Source: an uncultured Collinsella sp.
GTDB taxonomy: Bacteria; Actinomycetota; Coriobacteriia; Coriobacteriales; Coriobacteriaceae
NCBI GenBank assembly: GCA_959602645.1
Contig: CAUGTZ010000013.1
Location: 6,576 to 70,575, forward strand
Direction: 5' to 3'
DNA: 64,000 nucleotides
Position 1 is the first letter of the stretch; every line of letters begins with the position of its first letter. The position numbers and the translations under genes are program-made. The notes beneath the pieces are model-generated. The model was not told the origin of the DNA and made no database searches. It saw nothing but the letters and a program-made list of their open reading frames with translations. Of the stretch, positions 33,258-42,217 are shown piece after piece.

Positions 33258-33334
33258 TGGTGCCCCCAGCGGGATTCGAACCCGCGATATCCACCTTGAA
33301 AGGGTGGCGTCCTTGGCCGCTAGACGATGGGGAC
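33258..33334 (-). tRNA. tRNA-Glu (anticodon UUC)
   Basis: 77 nt on the minus strand, GTCCCCATCGTCTAGCGGCC onward. The acceptor stem GTCCCCA/TGGGGGC closes with one G-T pair, the anticodon loop is CTTTCAA, the T-arm is GCGGGTTCGAATCCCGC, and CCA is encoded. With GatCAB present, Gln-tRNA is probably made from a Glu-charged precursor. Confidence 0.95.
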
Positions 33335-33436
33335 AGCGGGAAAGAGTATAGCAGACTTTTTTGCCGGCGCGTATATCGTTGGTAAACTGGAAAACCACCA
33401 CACAGGAGCTGACTCTCTATCCCGATATTCAAACAT

Positions 33437-33569
33437 CTCAATCTGTAACATCTGGGCGGGCAAATCGGCTCTATCTGTTACAGATCGAGACAGACGGCGG
33501 GCGTCGGGACGAATATCTCAATCTGTAACAGTAAGACGACTTTTAACGGTCTAGATGTTACAGATTGAG
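33437..33569. repeat. Four alternating copies of a 14-bp box (CTCAATCTGTAACA)
   Basis: The box occurs at 33437-33450 (forward), 33476-33489 (reverse, one mismatch), 33517-33530 (forward) and 33556-33569 (reverse). Starts are spaced 39, 41 and 39 bases. The copies make two inverted pairs, each able to form a 14-bp stem. No gene lies in the 300 bases between tRNA-Glu and the MurT-GatD stop. The regular spacing of close to four helical turns suggests protein binding; alternatively this is a pair of hairpin elements. Confidence 0.75.
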
Positions 33570-33592
33570 GCAAACTGCCGTGGCGGGTCAAA

Positions 33593-33627
33593 ACCACCAC
33601 AAAGGTGCCTGTCCCCTTTGTGGTGGT
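33593..33627. repeat. 35-nt dispersed palindromic repeat, copy 2
   Basis: Matches the reverse complement of 4419-4453 at 33 of 35 bases, with the same ACCACCACAA/TTGTGGTGGT arms. It ends seven bases after the MurT-GatD stop, so both copies lie just downstream of a gene. A partial copy of the arm occurs near 33393. Confidence 0.7.
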
Positions 33628-33634
33628 TGGGTCG

Positions 33635-35812
33635 TTAGGGGAGGAGCGTCATCGCGGCGTCGTGGGCGGCGTGCTCGTAAGTGTCGTCGAGGGGTTTGAG
33701 CGGCAGCAGAGCGGTGGTCTGTGCATCGCCACGGCGCTCGAGAGCGTGGGCGATGAGCCAGTCGGCGAGCTCGGGGTTCTTGGGTAGTGCCGGTCCGTGT
33801 AGGTACGTGCCGATGACGCCCTTGTAGATGAGGCCCTCAAAGCCGTCGTCGCCGTTGTTGCCGGTGCCCGTGACGACGGACGTTCCGAACGGCGTGGCCT
33901 CCGCATCGAGCAGAGTGCGGCCGCCGTGGTTCTCGAATCCCACAAAGGGCTCGGGTGCCAGGTCGGTCTTGACGGCGACGTTGCCGATCAGGCGGTCGGA
34001 GCCGCGCACGGTCTCGGCGGCAATGACACCCAGGCCCTCGATGCGATTCTCACCCATATAGTACGAACGGCCGAGCAGCTGATAGCTGCCGCAGATGGCG
34101 AGCAGCGAGCCGCCATCCTCAACATAGGCCGCGACCTTGTCTTTTTGAGCGAGCAGCTCGTGTGCCACGGCAAGCTGGTCGCGGTCAGAGCCACCGCCCA
34201 TCATAACGATGTCGGCGTCGGCGAGATCGAGCGACTCGCCCATGCGGACCTCGTCCACACGCACGGGAATGCCGCGCCAGGCGCAGCGGCGCTCGAGGGC
34301 AATGACGTTGCCGCCGTCACCATAGAGGTTGAGGGCATCGGGATACAGGTAGACGATGCGCAGGGGGCGCGAGAGCTCGACCGGCGCAATATCGGTGGGG
34401 ACAGCGCTGCCATTGGCGCGCGTTGCGGCGTGGGAGGCAACCGAGCTCGCATCGGCGCCCTTAAGCTCGTCGAGCTCCTTGACCAGCGGCGGGAAGGCCG
34501 TGTAGTTGGCGACGGCGTAGAAAGTATCGCCAGCCTCCTCGTCTGCCACGGCGCCGATCGCCTGCTCGATATTCGAGATGATGGCGGCGTCGATGCCGGC
34601 GTACTTCAGGCGTACCTGCATATCGTGCGCGCGCGTACCCCCGACAAAGGCGATAAGCCCTGGGGTATCGGCGATGCGCTCGAAGTCGACGTCGTAGATC
34701 CACGAGACATCGTGGCCGTCGGCGTCGTTGTCGTTCAGGAAGAAGGCGCAGAGCCTGCCGCCTGCCGTTTTAATGGACTGAATCTGGCGATCGAAGCCCA
34801 CGGGATTTTTGGCCAGGTTTGCCTCGACGGTGCGGCCGGCAATGTTCCAGCGGCCCATGCGTCCGCCGGCGGGGACGTAGGCATCGAGCGTGGGCTGCAG
34901 GTGCGCCGTATCCACGCCCAACTCATGTGCGGCAAAGAATGCGGCGGCAACGTTGTAGACCATGTACAGACCGTTGTAGCGCGTGGCGATGTGTACGGCA
35001 GCCGCGTTGGACGCAGATCCAAAGACCAGGTCAAAATCGTAGCCGTCGCAGCCGAGCTCCACGCCCGTCACGCGACGGACAAGCGCAGGGCGTGCCCAAC
35101 CGCACGAGGGGCAATGGTAGGCGCCGAGCTGGCCGTATTGCACATAGTCATACTCCAGCGGCGCGTTGCACTGCGAGCAAAAACGCGAGTCGCTAATGCG
35201 ATCGGACTCGGTGTCCGTGGCGCCGTCGATGCCAAAGGCGATGCTCATATTGGGGACGCGCGCGGCGATCGAGGCGCACAGCGGATCGTCGGCGTTATAG
35301 ATGAGCGTCGTTGTCGGCGAAAGCTCCAGCGCGTGGGCGATGACGTCCTGGGTGTGGTCGATCTCACCGTAGCGGTCCAGCTGGTCGCGGAACAGGTTGA
35401 GCAGCACAAAGTAGGTCGGCTTGAGCTTGGGCAGGACGCGCACCGTGTAGAGCTCGTCGCACTCAAAGACGCCTACGCGCTTGCTGCTGGCGGTTCGCTT
35501 AAGGTTGCCACGCGCCTCGAGCAGGGCACCAACCACGCCCGGCTCCATGTTGTTTCCGGCGCGGTTGCATACCACGGTGGCGCCGCTGGCGGCAACGGCA
35601 TCGGCGATGAGGTTGGAGGTGGTGGTCTTACCGTTGGTGCCGGTGATTACCACGCTGCGGTCGACAAGGCCCGCGAGGTCGCTTAGCAGCTCGGGGTCGA
35701 TCTTCATGGCGATGCGGCCGGGGAGTACGCCGCCCTGGCGCTTAAGGACGGAGCGCAGCCCCCAGCGGGCGATATCGCTCGAGGTGCAGGCGAGAGATGA
35801 GCGGAAGTTCAT
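33635..35812 (-). CDS. Fused MurT-GatD lipid II isoglutaminyl synthase
   Basis: 725 aa. Residues 1-450 are MurT: the Mur ligase P-loop GTNGKTTTSN (58-67), the four-Cys zinc ribbon (Cys212, 215, 234, 237) inserted in the central domain, and the DVSWIYDVD motif (368-376) proposed to bind ammonia. A linker of about 30 residues (SVASHAATRANG) leads to residues 482-725, a GatD-type glutamine amidotransferase with catalytic Cys574 (LAICGSYQLLG) and His672 (TYLHGPALPKNPELAD). In the organisms studied MurT and GatD are two proteins. Together they amidate the D-Glu of lipid II, needed for cross-linking. One chain would fix the 1:1 ratio and channel ammonia. AGGAAC precedes the ATG. Confidence 0.92.
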   Translation of the reverse strand: MNFRSSLACTSSDIARWGLRSVLKRQGGVLPGRIAMKIDPELLSDLAGLVDRSVVITGTNGKTTTSNLIADAVAASGATVVCNRAGNNMEPGVVGALLEARGNLKRTASSKRVGVFECDELYTVRVLPKLKPTYFVLLNLFRDQLDRYGEIDHTQDVIAHALELSPTTTLIYNADDPLCASIAARVPNMSIAFGIDGATDTESDRISDSRFCSQCNAPLEYDYVQYGQLGAYHCPSCGWARPALVRRVTGVELGCDGYDFDLVFGSASNAAAVHIATRYNGLYMVYNVAAAFFAAHELGVDTAHLQPTLDAYVPAGGRMGRWNIAGRTVEANLAKNPVGFDRQIQSIKTAGGRLCAFFLNDNDADGHDVSWIYDVDFERIADTPGLIAFVGGTRAHDMQVRLKYAGIDAAIISNIEQAIGAVADEEAGDTFYAVANYTAFPPLVKELDELKGADASSVASHAATRANGSAVPTDIAPVELSRPLRIVYLYPDALNLYGDGGNVIALERRCAWRGIPVRVDEVRMGESLDLADADIVMMGGGSDRDQLAVAHELLAQKDKVAAYVEDGGSLLAICGSYQLLGRSYYMGENRIEGLGVIAAETVRGSDRLIGNVAVKTDLAPEPFVGFENHGGRTLLDAEATPFGTSVVTGTGNNGDDGFEGLIYKGVIGTYLHGPALPKNPELADWLIAHALERRGDAQTTALLPLKPLDDTYEHAAHDAAMTLLP

Positions 35813-35857
35813 GAAGCCGTTCCTAACGTGAATGACATGGTCGTGGCGTTTGCGCCG

Positions 35858-36901
35858 TTAAAAGCCGTAACGGCGCGCAAATTCCTGGGCAAGCTGCGAT
35901 ACGTCTTCGCAAGCGCTGGCCCAGGGGGCAAAGTCGGGAGTATCCGAGATGATGCCGTCGGCCTCCCAAACTGCCTGATGCGAAAGGTCCCAGGGGTCGT
36001 GCGGTTCGGGCCGGCAGGGAAGGTACGGCGTCTGATACATGGGGTTCAGCAAAAAGAACGCGCCGCCCTCGCAGCGGTTGGCAAACTCACGCAGCGCGCG
36101 TGTCGCCGGGCGCATCTTGTTCGTTTTGAACAGCAAGATCGTGCGGGCGAGCAGGTACCAGGGGGAGTTCTCGAGGGCATCGGCCCCCATCTGCTCCTCG
36201 AGCTGGTGGGCCAGGGCAAAAAAGCCGTCCTCGTCTTCTAGGCGAGCGAGGGCGAGTAGCACGGTGCCTGCAGCTCGGGTGGGATAGCCTTCCGCCTTAA
36301 GGACGCGGCGGGCGTAGTTGGCGGCAGCACGGTAGCGAGCGCTCGCCATGCACAGCTGCGAGATGGCCTCGAGCGTGTGGAGCCACCCGATAAGAGCCGG
36401 CTCGCTTACGGTGAGATCGGCCGCCGTCACGCCGTCTGCCAGCACCTTGTTGGCCCAGTAGTGCGGGGCCTCCATGTCGAACCCGGGCACGCTTTGCTGC
36501 AGGTAATCGGTCGTGGTCGCCTCGAGTTTCATCAGGTCGCCCAGACAGGCGTCGACGGGCGTGTCCGCCAAAATGATGGCGAGCAGCTGGGCATCGACGG
36601 CCAGCGCGTCGACGCGGACGATCTTGAGCAGCTCATCGCGCGTATCGTCGAACAGGTGGTTGCGCGTCTGTTCAAACTCCTCGTCGCTGCCCATGTCCTC
36701 GATGCGATGGAGCTCGTCGAGCAGGTGGCGGTGGACGCCTGCATAGGACAGCAGTGCCTGGGCATGCTCGGTCTGCGCATACTTATGAGGGTTGACGCTC
36801 ACGTCGTTATGGACAAGCTCGCGTGCTGCATCGGTGAGTTCGGGGTGCGACGCAAGGTAGGCGCGCTCCAGGTAGGCGGGGATGTAGACGCTCGGATCCA
36901 T
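35858..36901 (-). CDS. Helical-repeat hypothetical protein, 347 aa
   Basis: Soluble, acidic and almost wholly helical in appearance, with TPR-like alternation of small and large hydrophobics (AISQLCMASARYRAAANYARRV; AGTVLLALARLEDEDGFFALA). I recognise no catalytic motif. Its start overlaps the stop of the upstream gene by TAATG, so the two proteins are coupled and probably partners. It ends with a basic ARRYGF. Codon use is that of core genes. Confidence 0.7.
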   Translation of the reverse strand: MDPSVYIPAYLERAYLASHPELTDAARELVHNDVSVNPHKYAQTEHAQALLSYAGVHRHLLDELHRIEDMGSDEEFEQTRNHLFDDTRDELLKIVRVDALAVDAQLLAIILADTPVDACLGDLMKLEATTTDYLQQSVPGFDMEAPHYWANKVLADGVTAADLTVSEPALIGWLHTLEAISQLCMASARYRAAANYARRVLKAEGYPTRAAGTVLLALARLEDEDGFFALAHQLEEQMGADALENSPWYLLARTILLFKTNKMRPATRALREFANRCEGGAFFLLNPMYQTPYLPCRPEPHDPWDLSHQAVWEADGIISDTPDFAPWASACEDVSQLAQEFARRYGF

Positions 36902-37977
36902 TAGAGGTCTCCTCCCTTAAACGGCAGGCCCTGCTCGGCCGCCCGCAGGATGCGCTCGTCAATCTGGGAACGCACGATATCGTTGGTGGCGACCCAGGCG
37001 GCAAAGCTGGCGTTGTCGGGGGCGCCCAAGCCCTCTTGCAGTACCGGCGTCGCCTCGGACAGCGCAAGGACAAGCTCGTCGGTGGAGCCCACGCCCACGT
37101 TGACGCGGGCATAGACGCCATCGGGAAACTCGGTTTGGAAATAGAGCGCCTCGGCTGCGTGTGGGCACGAGCGTGCAAGGATGCGCAAGTAGTGCTCGGC
37201 ACCCTCGTAGTCCAGCTCGCGCCAGGCAGCGCTCATCAGCGCGATGAGCGTCCATGGGTCCAAGTCGCGCTCCGCGTCCTTGGGACGACGGCGTAGCGGC
37301 GTGTTGGCGAGATAGGGGACGGAGTGGGCAGAGCGAAAGCGCTTGAGCTCCTCGGCGGGGTATTCGAGCTTAGCCATGGCGAGCATTGCGGTGTGGCGGA
37401 CGCCGGCCGGATCGTTGGGGGCAAAGTCGAGGCTGCAGTTTGCGGCTTCGAGCGACATGCGATAGCGGCCGCTAATGAGGGCGCGTGACGCAAGGGCGGC
37501 AAGCCAGCGCAGGTAGGGACGGCGCATAAGGTCGCCTGCGGCCTCACGCTCGTAGGGGTCCTGCGCCGAGGCGATCTTGAGTGCCAGGTCGTGCTCGACT
37601 TCATCGCGCTTGGATACCAAGTACTGTACGTACTCCTCGTTGGAGTTGGCGGTGAGGGCGGTCAGCATGCGCTGGGCATCCCAGTTGGTGGGGTCGAGCG
37701 CGGCTGCCTCGCGAAGCATGTTCTCGGCAGCGGCCTCTTCTTGCTCTGCCTGGGTATCGTCAGGGATAAAGGGAATGCGGTAGTCGACAGCCTCGACCAC
37801 CTTGGCAATGAGGTGCCCGGCGCGGTCGCGGTCGTGCACGATGAGCGGCGCGGGGTTGCGGGTGAATTGTTCCATCAGACGCTCTACGGCGGCACCGTCG
37901 GTGAGCGGGATATTGTCGCGGCGCAAGGCCTCAAGAACGAGGCGATGGCAATCCTCTTGAATGGGATCGAATGCCAT
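36901..37977 (-). CDS. Helical-repeat hypothetical protein, 358 aa
   Basis: The start at ATG 37977 follows AAAGGAGG; an open frame ten codons longer lacks a site. It resembles its downstream partner in style: no signal, no membrane span, and repeated helix pairs (AAAENMLREAAALDPTNWDAQRML; LDYEGAEHYLRILARSCPHAAEALYF) like TPR or ST7-type repeats. It may be a scaffold for its partner. The function is unknown. Confidence 0.72.
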   Translation of the reverse strand: MAFDPIQEDCHRLVLEALRRDNIPLTDGAAVERLMEQFTRNPAPLIVHDRDRAGHLIAKVVEAVDYRIPFIPDDTQAEQEEAAAENMLREAAALDPTNWDAQRMLTALTANSNEEYVQYLVSKRDEVEHDLALKIASAQDPYEREAAGDLMRRPYLRWLAALASRALISGRYRMSLEAANCSLDFAPNDPAGVRHTAMLAMAKLEYPAEELKRFRSAHSVPYLANTPLRRRPKDAERDLDPWTLIALMSAAWRELDYEGAEHYLRILARSCPHAAEALYFQTEFPDGVYARVNVGVGSTDELVLALSEATPVLQEGLGAPDNASFAAWVATNDIVRSQIDERILRAAEQGLPFKGGDL

Positions 37978-38477
37978 GGGGCCTCCTTTGCTGCGGTTAG
38001 GGTTCAAATGTCTCTATATAAGGTTCTAGTTTACCCGCATGTGGCACACCGGGGGTGCCGCACTTGGACATGCACCTTTGCACCACGAAGACGGATGTCG
38101 CACAAATGTCGGCACCTTGGACGACTGAGTGGTATCACGGTGCCGCAAACGGTCGATTTTTGGCGGCGAACGGGGCACATTTTGGAGGGCCACAGTCCTG
38201 CCCGGGATATGTGGTCAACCTTGATAAAACGTTTGCCCAGCTTGGGAGTATGAATGCCCCACAAGGGTCTTCAGGGATAGAAAAAACGTTTCATCATTGT
38301 CGGCTTTAGGTGAATAACTGACCAACCAGAACGGTAGAATAGTGTTTGTCTGAGCGTTGAGACGTTTAGACATCGCGCATTGTCATCGCCGGCAACGCGC
38401 AAAACGGTCCTAACGGAGCCAATCGGGTGCTCCGTTATATACGCAAGTCTAAGAGGGGCTTGTTTAGGAGGCACAGT
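37978..38477. promoter_or_regulatory. Divergent intergenic region before the alcohol dehydrogenase gene
   Basis: 500 bases without a credible gene. On the minus side a TATATA hexamer near 38018 may serve the helical-repeat pair. On the plus side TAGAAT near 38333 may be a -10, and a perfect hairpin AACGGAGC-N9-GCTCCGTT (38412-38436) lies 40 bases before the dehydrogenase start. The middle is GC-rich with several GGTGCCGCA-like words but no long repeat. Confidence 0.45.
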
Positions 38478-39701
38478 ATGGGACGTTTTACCAATCCTCG
38501 CGATCTGTACTTTGGTGAGGGCGCTCGCCACGAGGTGAAGAACCTCAAGGGCAAGAAGGCCATCATCGTTTCTGGCGGCAGCTCTATGCGCCGCGGCGGG
38601 TTCCTGCAGGACGTTGAGGCCGACCTCAAAGAGGCCGGCATGGAGGTCAAGCTGTTCGAGGGCGTCGAGTCCGATCCGTCCATCGAGACGGTCATGAAGG
38701 GCGCCGAGGCCATGCGCGAGTTCGAGCCCGACTGGATTATCGCCATCGGCGGCGGCTCGCCCATCGATGCCGCTAAGGCCATGTGGGTCTTCTACGAGTA
38801 TCCCGAGGAGTCCTTCGATAACATCATCCAGCCGTTCAGCTTCCCCGAGCTGCGTCAGAAGGCTCACTTCTGCGCCATCTCCTCTACCTCCGGTACCGCT
38901 ACCGAGGTCACTGCCTTCTCCGTCATTACCGACTACGCCAAGGGCATCAAGTACCCGCTGGCCGACTTCAACATCACCCCTGATGTCGCCATCGTCGACC
39001 CCGAGCTCACCTACACCATGCCCGCCAAGCTGTGCGCTCACACCGGCATGGACGCTCTGACCCACTGCATGGAGGCCTACGTTTCCACCTGCGCTTCCAT
39101 GTTCACCGACGCCAACGCTCTGCACGGCATCCGCGAGATCGTCGAGTGGCTGCCCAAGTCCTATGCTGGCGACCATGAGGCCCGTCAGCACATGCACGAG
39201 GCTCAGTGCATCGCCGGTATCGCCTTCTCCTCGGGCCTGCTCGGCATCGTTCACTCCATGGCTCACAAGACCGGTGCTGCCTTCGAGAACGGCCACATCA
39301 TCCACGGTGCTGCTAACGCCATGTACCTGGGCAAGGTCATCCAGTGGAACTCCAAGGATCCCCGTGCTGCCGAGCGTTATGCTTACGTGGCCAAGGAGAT
39401 CCTGCACCTTCCCGGCGAGACCAACGAGGAGCTCATCGCCGCGCTCGTCCAGAAGATTCGCGACCTCAACGACCAGCTCAACATTCCGCAGTCCATCAAG
39501 GATTACGCGAATGGTGGCGTGAAGGTCGACGCCGAGAACCCGCAGATGGTCTCCGAGGAGGAGTTCCTCGCCAAGCTTCCCGAGATCGCCGCGAACGCCG
39601 AGACCGACGCCTGCACGCCCGAGAACCCGCGTGAGACCAAGGCTGCCGACTTCGAGAAGATTCTCAAGGCCTGCTACTACGACACCGACATCGATTTCTA
39701 A
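38478..39701 (+). CDS. Iron-containing alcohol dehydrogenase
   Basis: 407 aa from ATG 38478 (AGGAGGC upstream). Group III dehydrogenase features are present: the NAD-binding GGGSPIDAAKAMW, SSTSGTATEV, and the metal-site histidines in ALTHCMEAYVS, GIVHSMAH and GHIIHGAANA. It is close in style to butanol/1,3-propanediol dehydrogenases. It would oxidise an alcohol or reduce an aldehyde with NAD(P), probably in fermentation. The very regular codon use (CC/GC-ending) suggests high expression. Confidence 0.93.
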   Translation: MGRFTNPRDLYFGEGARHEVKNLKGKKAIIVSGGSSMRRGGFLQDVEADLKEAGMEVKLFEGVESDPSIETVMKGAEAMREFEPDWIIAIGGGSPIDAAKAMWVFYEYPEESFDNIIQPFSFPELRQKAHFCAISSTSGTATEVTAFSVITDYAKGIKYPLADFNITPDVAIVDPELTYTMPAKLCAHTGMDALTHCMEAYVSTCASMFTDANALHGIREIVEWLPKSYAGDHEARQHMHEAQCIAGIAFSSGLLGIVHSMAHKTGAAFENGHIIHGAANAMYLGKVIQWNSKDPRAAERYAYVAKEILHLPGETNEELIAALVQKIRDLNDQLNIPQSIKDYANGGVKVDAENPQMVSEEEFLAKLPEIAANAETDACTPENPRETKAADFEKILKACYYDTDIDF

Positions 39702-39723
39702 TCGACTCTTGTTATCGTAACGA

Positions 39724-39765
39724 GGGGCTCCGCACGTATCTGTACGGAGCCCCTTTCTTTTTTAT
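39724..39765 (+). terminator. Terminator of the alcohol dehydrogenase gene
   Basis: GGGGCTCCG/CGGAGCCCC around CACGTATCTGTA, then TTTCTTTTTT. Confidence 0.9.
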
Positions 39766-39784
39766 TTTAGAGAATGGGATAGTT

Positions 39785-40885
39785 ATGGCTGCAATTTTCA
39801 ATAGCCCCAGCAAGTACATCCAGGGCCCGGACGAGCTGGCCAAGCTCGGTTCCTATGTCGAGCCGCTCGGTGCTAAGGCCCTCGTCATCGTGACGCCTTC
39901 GGGCAAGAAGCGTGTCGGTGCCAAGATCGAGGGCGGTTTTGCCGAGGCTAAGGCCGAGCTGCTGTTTGAGGACTTTAACGGCGAGTGCTCCAAGGGCGAG
40001 GTCGATCGCCTGGTTGCGCTCGCTCGCGACAACGGTTGCGACATCATCGTCGGCGTCGGTGGCGGCAAGATTCTCGACACCGCGAAGGCCGTTGCCTATT
40101 ACCTGGAATCCCCGGTTATCATTTGCCCCACCATTGCTTCGACCGATGCCCCGTGTTCGGCGCTTTCGGTGCTCTATACCGATGACGGCCAGTTCGACAA
40201 GTACCTCTTCCTTAAGGCAAATCCCAATATCGTCCTGATGGATACGACGGTTATCGCGGCGAGCCCGGTGCGCCTGACGGTTTCCGGTATGGGCGATGCG
40301 CTCGCAACCTACTTTGAGGCCCAGGCGACGCATGATGCCGACGGTGGCACCTGCGCTGGCGGCAAGGGTGGTATGGCCGGCCTGGCGCTTGCCAAGCTCT
40401 GCTACGAGACGCTTATGGCCGATGGCGTCAAGGCCAAGGTCGCGCTGGAGAAGGGTGCGCTCACTCCTGCCGTCGAGCACATCATTGAGGCCAATACGCT
40501 GCTTTCGGGCATTGGCTTTGAGAGCTCGGGCCTTGCTGCTGCTCATGCCATCCACAATGGCTTGACGATGCTGCCCGAGTGCCACGGCATGTACCACGGC
40601 GAGAAGGTCGCCTTCGGCACCATCGTCCAGCTGGTACTCGAGGACGCTCCGACTGAGAAACTCGAGGAAGTCTTGGGCTTCTGCATTGAGCTGGGCCTGC
40701 CGGTTACGATGAAGGAACTTGGCGTTGCCGAGCTTACGCGCGAGCAGGCCATGATTGTTGCCGAAGCCGCCTGCGCGCCCGATGACACCATGTGCAACAT
40801 GCCGTTTGAGGTGACGCCCGAGATGGTCGCAAACGCCATCCTGGGTGCCGACGCGCTGGGCCACTACTATCTCATGGATGAGTAA
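39785..40885 (+). CDS. gldA: Glycerol dehydrogenase
   Basis: 366 aa. The pattern is typical of GldA: the N-terminal SPSKYIQGPDEL, NAD-binding VGVGGGKILDTAKA, PTIASTDAPCSALSV, and the zinc ligands Asp in SGMGDALATYFEA and His in GLAAAHAIHNGL and CHGMYHGEKVAFG. It oxidises glycerol to dihydroxyacetone (or the reverse). A terminator stands on both sides, so the gene is transcribed alone. A paralog follows 113 bases later. Confidence 0.95.
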   Translation: MAAIFNSPSKYIQGPDELAKLGSYVEPLGAKALVIVTPSGKKRVGAKIEGGFAEAKAELLFEDFNGECSKGEVDRLVALARDNGCDIIVGVGGGKILDTAKAVAYYLESPVIICPTIASTDAPCSALSVLYTDDGQFDKYLFLKANPNIVLMDTTVIAASPVRLTVSGMGDALATYFEAQATHDADGGTCAGGKGGMAGLALAKLCYETLMADGVKAKVALEKGALTPAVEHIIEANTLLSGIGFESSGLAAAHAIHNGLTMLPECHGMYHGEKVAFGTIVQLVLEDAPTEKLEEVLGFCIELGLPVTMKELGVAELTREQAMIVAEAACAPDDTMCNMPFEVTPEMVANAILGADALGHYYLMDE

Positions 40886-40899
40886 ATCAAGCTAAGGAA

Positions 40900-40934
40900 G
40901 GGGCAAAGCCAGCAGGTGGCTTTGCCCCTTTTTG
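40900..40934 (+). terminator. gldA terminator
   Basis: A perfect 11-bp stem GGGGCAAAGCC/GGCTTTGCCCC with a 7-nt loop and TTTTTGC. Confidence 0.92.
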
Positions 40935-40998
40935 CTATGGTGCAAAGGGGTCGGGTTGCTTTGCGCCAATTGTTATTGATGAAAGGGCGGATTTTCGT

Positions 40999-42066
40999 AT
41001 GGCGCTTCCCGTGGTTTATGGAGGTCCCGGCCGGTATGTTCAGGGGCCGGGCGAACTTTCGCGTCAGGGCAGGTATCTGTCATGGTTGGGCTGCGCTGCC
41101 TATGTCTTGTTTGACCAGGGCACCGAGGATCGGCTGTGCAGACAGATCGTCGATGGATTTCTGGATGAAGATCTAAGCGAGCCGTTCTTTAAGATTTATG
41201 ACGGTCCGTGTACGGAAGAGGCCGTTGTAAAAATGGCTAAGGAAGCCCAGGCTGAGTATTGCGACATGGTGGTGGGTATTGGCGGTGGCAAGATGCTCGA
41301 TATCGCAAAGGCCGTTGCGTTTTATGCCGAGCTGCCGTTGTGCGTATGCCCCACGGCAGCCTCGATGGATGGTCCGTGCAGCGCGATTTCGGTGCTGTAT
41401 CACGAGGATGGGTCGTTCGACCGCTATCTGATGCTCGAGAAGAATCCAGACCTGGTCGTGGTCGATACCAACGTGGTCGCGGCGGCCCCGCTGCGTATGA
41501 CGGTCGCTGGTATGGGCGACGCGCTGGCAACGTACTTCGAGGCGCGTTCGTGCGCCGCGGCGCGGGGCGCCAACGAGCACGGCGGCGCGCCGGGGCACTT
41601 GGCTCTGGCTGCGGCTCGCGCCTGCTATGACACGCTCATAGAGTGCGGCGTCGCTGCCAAGCGCGACCTCAAAAAGGGGCGTACATCGCCGGCGGTTGAG
41701 CGCCTGATCGAGTGCAATATTCTGCTCTCGGGCGTCGGCTTTGAGAGCGGTGGCTTGGCGTTGGCGCATGCCATCGCCAACGGTCTAACGATTCTGCCTG
41801 AGTGCAAGGCCATGCACGGCGAGGCCGTGGCGTTTGGCCTGGTGGTTCAGCTTCGTCTGGAGCGTGCACCCGAGCTTGATCAGGTGCTCGAGTTTTGCCA
41901 GCGTGTTGGTCTGCCGACGACGCTCGAGGATCTGGGCCTTGGCGAGATTTCCGATGCCGATCTGCAGGGTGTTGCAAATGCGGCCTTTAGAAACGAGCGT
42001 AATATGGCCAACGAGCAGGCCAAGGTGACCAAACAAAAGCTCGTGCAGCTCATGTGCGAGGCATAG
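40999..42066 (+). CDS. Second glycerol-dehydrogenase-family protein
   Basis: 355 aa, a tandem paralog of the preceding GldA with the same motifs in order: GGPGRYVQGPGEL, VGIGGGKMLDIAKA, PTAASMDGPCSAISV, AGMGDALATYFEA, and the zinc His in LALAHAIANGL and CKAMHGEAVAFG. The Asp and two His ligands are kept, so it should be active. The N-terminal third and the C-terminus differ, hinting at another substrate. The ribosome-binding site (AAAGGGCGG) is 10 bases away and weak. Confidence 0.88.
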   Translation: MALPVVYGGPGRYVQGPGELSRQGRYLSWLGCAAYVLFDQGTEDRLCRQIVDGFLDEDLSEPFFKIYDGPCTEEAVVKMAKEAQAEYCDMVVGIGGGKMLDIAKAVAFYAELPLCVCPTAASMDGPCSAISVLYHEDGSFDRYLMLEKNPDLVVVDTNVVAAAPLRMTVAGMGDALATYFEARSCAAARGANEHGGAPGHLALAAARACYDTLIECGVAAKRDLKKGRTSPAVERLIECNILLSGVGFESGGLALAHAIANGLTILPECKAMHGEAVAFGLVVQLRLERAPELDQVLEFCQRVGLPTTLEDLGLGEISDADLQGVANAAFRNERNMANEQAKVTKQKLVQLMCEA

Positions 42067-42217
42067 TTTGGCGCTTGATTGACCTTGTGCAATCGAGGCG
42101 GCGATAGGCCATAGGCTATTTGTCCCAAAGGTGCTCCGCGTGTAATTTGCTCGAGGCACGGGCCGATGGCGTATCATTATTTCTTGCTTGTTTGCACTGC
42201 TCAGGGAGGGGCCGCGC

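Noticed and set aside
33437..33569. CRISPR array
   Set aside because: Only four short units that alternate in orientation, with no direct repeat-spacer pattern and no cas genes.
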